From Chaenocephalus aceratus (lineage: Eukaryota; Chordata; Actinopteri; Perciformes; Channichthyidae), in assembly GCA_023974075.1 (NCBI GenBank), contig CM043792.1, positions 20,327,654 through 20,391,653 of the forward strand: a stretch of 64,000 bases of DNA, in the 5' to 3' direction. The notes beneath the pieces are model-generated. The model searched no databases. It saw nothing but the letters and a program-made list of their open reading frames with translations, and was not told the DNA's origin. The position numbers and the translations under genes are program-made. Of this stretch, positions 58,446-64,000 are shown piece by piece; the first letter of the stretch is position 1, and the number at the start of each line of letters is the position of its first letter.

Positions 58446-58990
58446 AGGGGCAGACTGGGACTACAAATCAGCCCGGGACTCTCGACCGGCCCACTTCGGT
58501 ACCGCCGGCCCACCGCAAGTAAATACCGCTAGTAAATTGTCGACGGGGGACGGGGGGACGGGGGGACGGGGTAGACAATTTATTGATAAATGCACGTTTT
58601 GTTCAGCCGGATAATCTCCACATGTCTACCCTACTTTTATAATTTTCGAATCATAAATCTAATCGATAGATTATAAAAAGGTTTTAGGACGCGTCACTGC
58701 AGCCAATTCCATCGATCAAGCTGGCTGAAACTTTCTCTCCCTCTTCTTCTCATACTCCCTGTCACTCTCCTTTAACTCCTCCGGTGACTTTCTTTTATTT
58801 GAAGATTGTTTTTTGCCCGGCGCTTGGCCGGTTACCGCTGGTATTAAAAACATTTGGCGAATGGTTAGGTGGCGCGATAGTCTGTAGTGAAGGAGCGCGC
58901 TCCCGCTCACGGGGAAACTCTGGGGAACAGCCGGGACGCCAATACGGAAGTGCCACACACTGCAGTTCATACATGGGCCGCTAGGGACTG
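58446..58990 (-). mobile_element. decayed hAT-like transposon (one end recognised)
   Basis: The terminus CAGGGGCAGACTGGGAC belongs to the same family as the right end of the hAT at 46512-48573. On the minus strand nearby is a remnant of a transposase N-terminus (KRKSPEELKESDREYEKKRE then RKFQPA) that ends at a stop at the point where a TTF-type domain would continue. The far terminus was not found, so the right limit is approximate. Confidence 0.55.
58533..58582. repeat. G-rich heptamer direct repeats inside an inverted repeat
   Basis: Three to four GGGGGAC units (58543-58573) are flanked by TAAATTGTCGAC and its near reverse complement GTAGACAATTTA (11/12 match). The G runs could form a quadruplex. 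Confidence 0.7.
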
Positions 58991-59383
58991 GCTCCAGAAA
59001 GGAGCAATTTCCATAGACCCCCATGTTAAAATGCCCAACTTTACAGCAGAAAAAAACATGTTTCTACCCATGGATGCAATAAATATTATTATCGATATAG
59101 TTAGATTCCAACTTCATGATTATGAATATGTGAGTGAATTGTTTTCTAACACGACTCTTTTATATTAGGTCTTAAAGTTGTTGCATAAATTAGGGCGTGG
59201 TCACTTTGATGGACACTACATGCCTCACTGTCAGCTAACAGCAACTTGTCCACTCTGCTAGGCTACAACCATAGAGGCTACAACGTTAGTTAGTCATAGT
59301 ACTGTACTTGACCCTTTAGCTTTAGCCGTGTTCGTGGTGATTGTGCCTTTTAGGGAATATTGTTACAAATACCAGACAATTAA

Positions 59384-59434
59384 AATGCCGTGCTGTGCGC
59401 TTGAATGTACTAACAGAACTTACAAGAAGTCTAA
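59384..59434 (+). pseudogene. possible truncated THAP-domain start
   Basis: The frame MPCCALECTNRTYKKSK resembles the Cys-Cys start of a THAP zinc finger (as in P-element or host THAP proteins) but is not followed by the rest of the domain. It may be a transposon remnant or chance. Confidence 0.25.
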
Positions 59435-59661
59435 AATGATAATATTATACATGTTAACCCCGTTCGCAGGTGTTTGTGTGCTTGGTAGCTTAGCTTGTTA
59501 CTTATTAGCCAGCTAAGGACATAACCCTTTATGCATACATATACATTTTAGTTTATGATTCAGCCTTGGGTAAGACTTTTATAGTCTATGGCTATGACGC
59601 CCATAATGCTAAACGGTAGCAAATGTTAATAGGGGACCCAATTATCCCAGTGGTGGCCACT

Positions 59662-59735
59662 GGAGCTAACGGAGCCGCAGGGGGCTAGCTCCAGCCGGCG
59701 TCCCGGAGCTAGCCCACTGCGGCTCCGTTAGGTCC
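59662..59735. repeat. long imperfect inverted repeat (31-nt arms, 12-nt loop)
   Basis: The arms 59662-59692 and 59705-59735 pair with 29 of 31 positions matching, GC-rich, around a 12-nt loop. It may be a transposon terminus or a compact foldback element. Confidence 0.85.
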
Positions 59736-59861
59736 GGGCGGTGGAGTCCATCTTTTTCTCAACGTGTGAATGACACGCATTAAGAATAACAAAATATAGC
59801 TAATTCTCTTGCAGATTGTCTCATTTGATTATGAATGTACGTTTATATAGGGGAACTACAC

Positions 59862-60187
59862 TGTTAGCAGTAACTTGGTATGCATGTGTAACGTTCACAG
59901 GAAGGAGTCGAGAGGCAAGCTTCAAGTTACTAGGCTTTAATAACTTGACTTCTACACATATGTTTACGGATGGGTATAGCTTGAGGCTCAACCTCACACA
60001 CATTGACACTGACTTCTAACACAGCACCTATATATACATTGTACACGTCACGCTTCCCGCCCTCCCCCGTCTGCTCACCCAACCACAGGCCCGCACCTCA
60101 GACAGCAGCCCGTGCAGCTCCATGATTGGCAGAGAGACGGGGGATTCCTGAGTGACACCCTCAACAGCCTATACCAGGGTCGCTACA
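59862..60187 (-). repeat. 3' LTR of a Ty3/gypsy-type retrotransposon
   Basis: Read on the minus strand it begins TGTAGCGACC right after a G-rich polypurine tract, has a TATATATAGG TATA-like box (60028-60038) and ATTAAA (59936-59941), and ends about GCTAACA at 59862. TG...CA ends fit an LTR. The inner end is approximate because the 5' LTR lies outside the window. Confidence 0.65.
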
Positions 60188-60202
60188 CTACCCCCCCCCA
60201 CT
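60188..60202 (-). other. polypurine tract
   Basis: A G-rich run (nine G) on the minus strand directly before the LTR start, the expected plus-strand primer of an LTR retrotransposon. Confidence 0.6.
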
Positions 60203-60363
60203 ACAAAATTCCTCGCCCACGAGGAACAAAAAAAACTCAGCACAAACACTATAATTACTCCCTTACATTGACTAGGAAGGTCTGGGTGGACTACCATCCC
60301 TTCCAATGAGACCAGGGCGCATTCTTGCCCTCTACAGGAACCGAGGGGTCTCACTCTACTTTA

Positions 60364-63300
60364 CTACCAAACAAAGTCTCTGAACCGACCCGGGGGTCGT
60401 ACCTGCCTTCTCGGCAGGGGAACTGGGGTCAGGAGGACAGGGGTGGCCGGTTCTGGCCCAGGCGACGAAACAATGAGGGGACACTCAGTCCCTGATGGGG
60501 GACTGCTACTCTGTTCGTCGGGGGACCTGAGTGGGAGTGTCGAGGGAACGGCTGTGGGCCCCGATGTTCCTTGGGGTTCAGCCTGTGGAGAAGCGACTCC
60601 TCTGTACGGAGCCAACCTGTCTCTGTGGAGCACCACTTTTCTCCCCTTTGGGGGCAGCTGCACCCTGTAGACCACTTCCCCCACCCTCTCCAGTACTCTG
60701 CAGGGACCAACCCACTGACTGTCCAGTTTTGGGCACCGCCCTTTCTTCCGTTGTGGGCTGTAGACCCAAACCAACTCCCCGGCCCTGAAATGCTGCCCTC
60801 TTGTTCTGGTGTCGTAGTTCCGCTTCTGTCTCACCCCAGCACTTTTCTGCTGATCGCGGGCAAAAGCGTGAGCGGAATCAAGGCGGTCCTGAAGTCTCCT
60901 GGCGTACTCAGGCCCTGGAGGCGTGTCCAGGGAATCCGGTGGCTGACCAAACGCCAAAACAGCAGGGGTTCGAAGCTCTCTCCCCAACATGAGGAGGGCA
61001 GGAGAACAGGCTGAGGACTCCTGAACTGCAGAACGACATGCCATGAGCACGAGGGGCAGATGCTCGTCCCAGTCGCGCTGATGCTGAGACGTGAGGATGG
61101 CCAGCTGCTGTCCCATGGTGCGGTGGAATCTCTCGACTAGTCCGTCGCTCTGAGGTCGCAAGGGGGAGGTGCGTGTTTTGTGCATGCCCAGCTGTGAGCA
61201 CATGGAGGCGAACACCCGGGACTCGAAATTTCTCCCTTGGTCACTGTGCAGGGTCTCCGGCACTCCAAAACGGCTGAACATGCCGGCCACCAAAGCATCT
61301 GCGACTGTCTCTGCTTCTTGGTCAGGGAGAGCATACGCCTCTGGCCACTTTGTGAAATAGTCTATGGCCGTGAGAACGTAGCGGTTCCCCCTGTTTGACA
61401 AGGGTAGAGGCCCCACCACATCAACCGCTACTCTCTCCATCGGAGCCCCCACGGCAAACTGTTGTAGCGGAGCATGGGAACGACCAGGTGGGCCCTTCCG
61501 CGCCATACACAAATCACAGCGGCGACAAAAGTCTTCGACATCCCTCCGACACTGCCCCCAGTAGCAGCCCTGACGAAGGCGCCGGAGAGTCTTAGTGACG
61601 CCAAAGTGCCCAGAGCCTGCCGTTCCATGCATGGCCTTGAGTACGACCTCTTGCAGACCCCTCGGGACCACCACTTGCCACCCTCTTCTCCCCCGTTGCT
61701 GGCTCCTTCCACGCCCGCTGTAGTACGCCCTGACACAGACGTAGAGCCTCAAACTGAGACCACAGCCCCTTGGTTGCTTTGGAGAGCACTGCCACTTCCT
61801 CCCACGGTGGCCGTTGCTGCGACTCAACCCACTGCAGTACAGGCTGTAGAACGGCGTCCAGCTCCTGCTGTTGCTTCCACTCGGCCCCGTCCACTGTCTG
61901 GAGCTCCCGGCAGATAACCTCTTCCACTTTCCGCGCTGCCGCACAGACAATGTCCTCCTCCAGCAGCTCCTTTTCCCGAGTCTCCCTCTTCTCGCAGTAG
62001 TGGCATCCGCCGGCGGCACATGGGCGGCGGGAGAGAGCGTCTGCATTGGTGTGCCGCACCCCAGCCCGGTGCTCCACCCTGAAGTCGAAAGCTTGGAGCT
62101 CTTCTAGCCACCTGGCGACCTGCCCTTCTGGCTCTTTGAACGTCATGAGCCACTGTAATGCAGAGTGATCCGTCCTCACCATGAACGCCTGCCCACATAG
62201 GTAGTACTTAAAGTGCCTGATGGACAGCACCACTGCTAAAAGTTCCCTGCGGGTGACGCAGTATCGTCGCTCTGCTTTGTTGAACGCCCGGCTGAAGTAT
62301 GCCACCACCCCGCTCCCCCTCTGGTGTAGTCTGGGAGAGCACTCCACCCACCCCAACGCCGCTAGCGTCTGTGTCCAGGGTGAACGGCAGGCCGGGGTTG
62401 GCTGGGGCGAGAACCGGGGCTTCACTCAAGGCACGCCGAAGGCTGTCAAACGCTGCTTGACATTGTTCAGACCACAGGAAAGCTCTGTCCTTCTGCAGCA
62501 GCTGGAACAGGGGTGCGGCAGTGCAAGCAAAACCCCGTACAAACTTTCTGTAGTACGAGGCCAGGCCCAGGAAACTCTTCAGCTGTTTCTGGTTGCGAGG
62601 ATTTGGCCAGCCTGCGACCGCCTGCACTTTCTCTTGTAGGGTGCCGATGCCCTCACCCCCCACTTTGTGGCCCAGGAAAGTGACCTCTCTCTGCAGGAAA
62701 TGACACTTGTCTGGATGTAGCTTCAAACCAGCGGCTCTGATCCTCTCCAGCACCACTCTTAGAGATCCCAGGGCCGCCTCAAAACGAGCTGCCATGCACC
62801 AGGATGTCGTCCAGGTAGACCAAACACTGCTGGCGGGGAATCCCAGACAGCACCCTGTCCATCAACCGCACAAAGGTGGCCGGGGCATTACACAGCCCAA
62901 AAACTGAGGACCTTGAACTGCCATAGTCCCCGGCCGGTGCAGAAAGCCGTTTTTGGTCTGGCCTCTGGTGCCAGAGGAACTTGGTAATACCCGCTGCGGA
63001 GATCCAAGGAAGAGAACCACGACGACCCTGCGACCAGGTCCAGGGACTCATCGATGCGGGGAAGAGGGTATGAGTCCTTCTTGGTGACCCCGTTCACCGG
63101 TCTGTAGTCTGAGCACAGCCGCCAGCCACCTGTCTTCTTCGGGACCATGACTACAGGTGCTGCCCACGGGCTGTCGGAGGGCTCGATGATGTCTGCCTGC
63201 AGCATGCTCTGCACTGCCTCGTCGCAAGCCTGCTGACGAGCAAGGGGGAGTCGCCGCGGGCGACACTTGATGGGACGCGAGTCCCCGGTATCGATCTCGT

Positions 63301-64000
63301 GTTCTACCAGGTGCGTTCGGCCCACCTCCTCCTCCTTCATGGCAAAACTGCCCTGGAACTCTAGCAGAAGCTGCCCCAATTGCTCCTGCTGCTCGGGATT
63401 CAGGCCCCCACAGTTCTTCCTCCACACCTCCAATACTGCAGACTGAGCCTCTTCCACCTCCGCCTGGGGTACCTGAGGGGGGGCTGTTATCTGGTGGCAC
63501 AGTCCGGGGGTGACCGATGGGGAATTGTCCTGAGCGGCCGTCACCGGGGATACGGAAAAGGGGGGAGGGTTTTCTTCCGTTCCTAGGGTACTCACGGTGG
63601 GTGTAGAGGGTCTCCCTGCAGGCTCAGCCGGGTCGTGGATACGGGTCATAGTAATCACCGGCCCCCCCTGGAAACTCACTGTGCCTGCTTGAAGATCCAG
63701 GAGGCAGCCAGCCGCCTTCAAAAAGTCCAAACCCAGAATACACGGGTCCTGTACATCCGCTATCCACACGGGGTGCTGCACTTCAACTCCCCCCACCGCC
63801 ACAGTCAGCATGCCTCTTCCTTTCATAGGCGCCAGCTCTCCTGTGACTGTGCGTAGACGCACCGCTGTCGGCTCAAACATAGTCCCACTGGGCAACACAT
63901 CTGCTCTCACCAGGGTTACTGTAGAGCCTGTGTCCACCAGTGCAGTGCAGGGCACCCCTTCCACGTCGACCGGGACATAGCAGGACTCCCCACCACCAGC
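60364..64000 (-). pseudogene. pol: Ty3/gypsy retrotransposon pol (protease-RT-RNase H-integrase), frame-broken, runs off right edge
   Basis: Domain order protease, reverse transcriptase, RNase H, integrase places it in Ty3/gypsy. Protease: LVDTGSTVTLV (about 63940). RT: WRLCSDYRPVNGVTKKDSYP, SSLDLRSGYYQV, and catalytic YLDD at 62806-62817. RNase H: LDTDASGVGVGG. Integrase: His-His-Cys-Cys finger (about 61640-61520), then DVVGPLPLSNRGNRYVLTAI, SDQGRNFES and LVERFHRTM (the D,D-35-E core). The stop is at 60364. The frame is broken four times, at 62899-62903, 62781-62784, 62308-62311 and 61690-61694, each consistent with one extra base in a homopolymer. No other in-frame stops were noticed, so the copy looks young or the breaks are sequencing errors. 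Gag and the 5' LTR are beyond the window. Confidence 0.92.

Noticed and set aside
60571..61014. 147-codon plus-strand frame over the gypsy element
   Set aside because: Antisense shadow of the integrase C-terminal coding region.

Overview
The window is vertebrate, almost certainly teleost fish, genomic DNA. The evidence is a multi-exon gene with short GT-AG introns, very abundant (CA)n/(GT)n microsatellites, hAT-type MITEs, an RTE/Rex3-like LINE tail ending in GATG repeats, a tRNA-derived SINE-like element and a Ty3/gypsy retrotransposon. No prokaryotic feature, CRISPR array or intact RNA gene was seen.

Layout. (1) Positions 1-12602 contain no exon I can support: microsatellites, pyrimidine-rich tracts and a perfect short hairpin. 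This is probably a large intron of the next gene. (2) Positions 12603-33809 (+) carry 21 coding exons of an adhesion GPCR, latrophilin-1 (adgrl1). They run from the olfactomedin domain through the hormone-receptor motif, GAIN/GPS, seven helices and the cytoplasmic tail to the C-terminal VTSL. The signal peptide and lectin-domain exons lie upstream of the window. The joined exons give about 1389 codons in one frame, but only if two single-base excesses in homopolymers (13029-13031 and 22353-22358) are discounted. (3) Positions 33810-41517 hold the 3'UTR and intergenic DNA. (4) Positions 41844-45549 (-) hold a 14-exon gene that I assembled from splice sites. Its joined exons are exactly 1071 nt (356 codons plus stop). 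It encodes a small type I membrane protein: signal peptide, 8-cysteine ectodomain, Glu/Pro stalk, one transmembrane helix and a 174-residue tail. I do not recognise the family. It is the most novel item in the window. (5) Positions 46504-49290 are a nest of transposons: a hAT-like element with an 8-bp target duplication, containing a Rex3-like fragment and a second hAT MITE with a perfect 8-bp duplication, followed by a dead LINE reverse transcriptase. (6) Positions 49300-58445 are mostly intergenic, with possible 3'-terminal exons of an unknown gene at 56231-56598. (7) Positions 58446-59760 hold a decayed hAT-like element and a hairpin. (8) Positions 59862-64000 (-) hold the 3' LTR and the protease-RT-RNaseH-integrase pol region of a Ty3/gypsy element that runs off the right edge.

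A theme across the window is that the two reading-frame breaks in adgrl1 and all four in the retrotransposon are +1 changes inside homopolymers. This pattern points to residual assembly error rather than biology.
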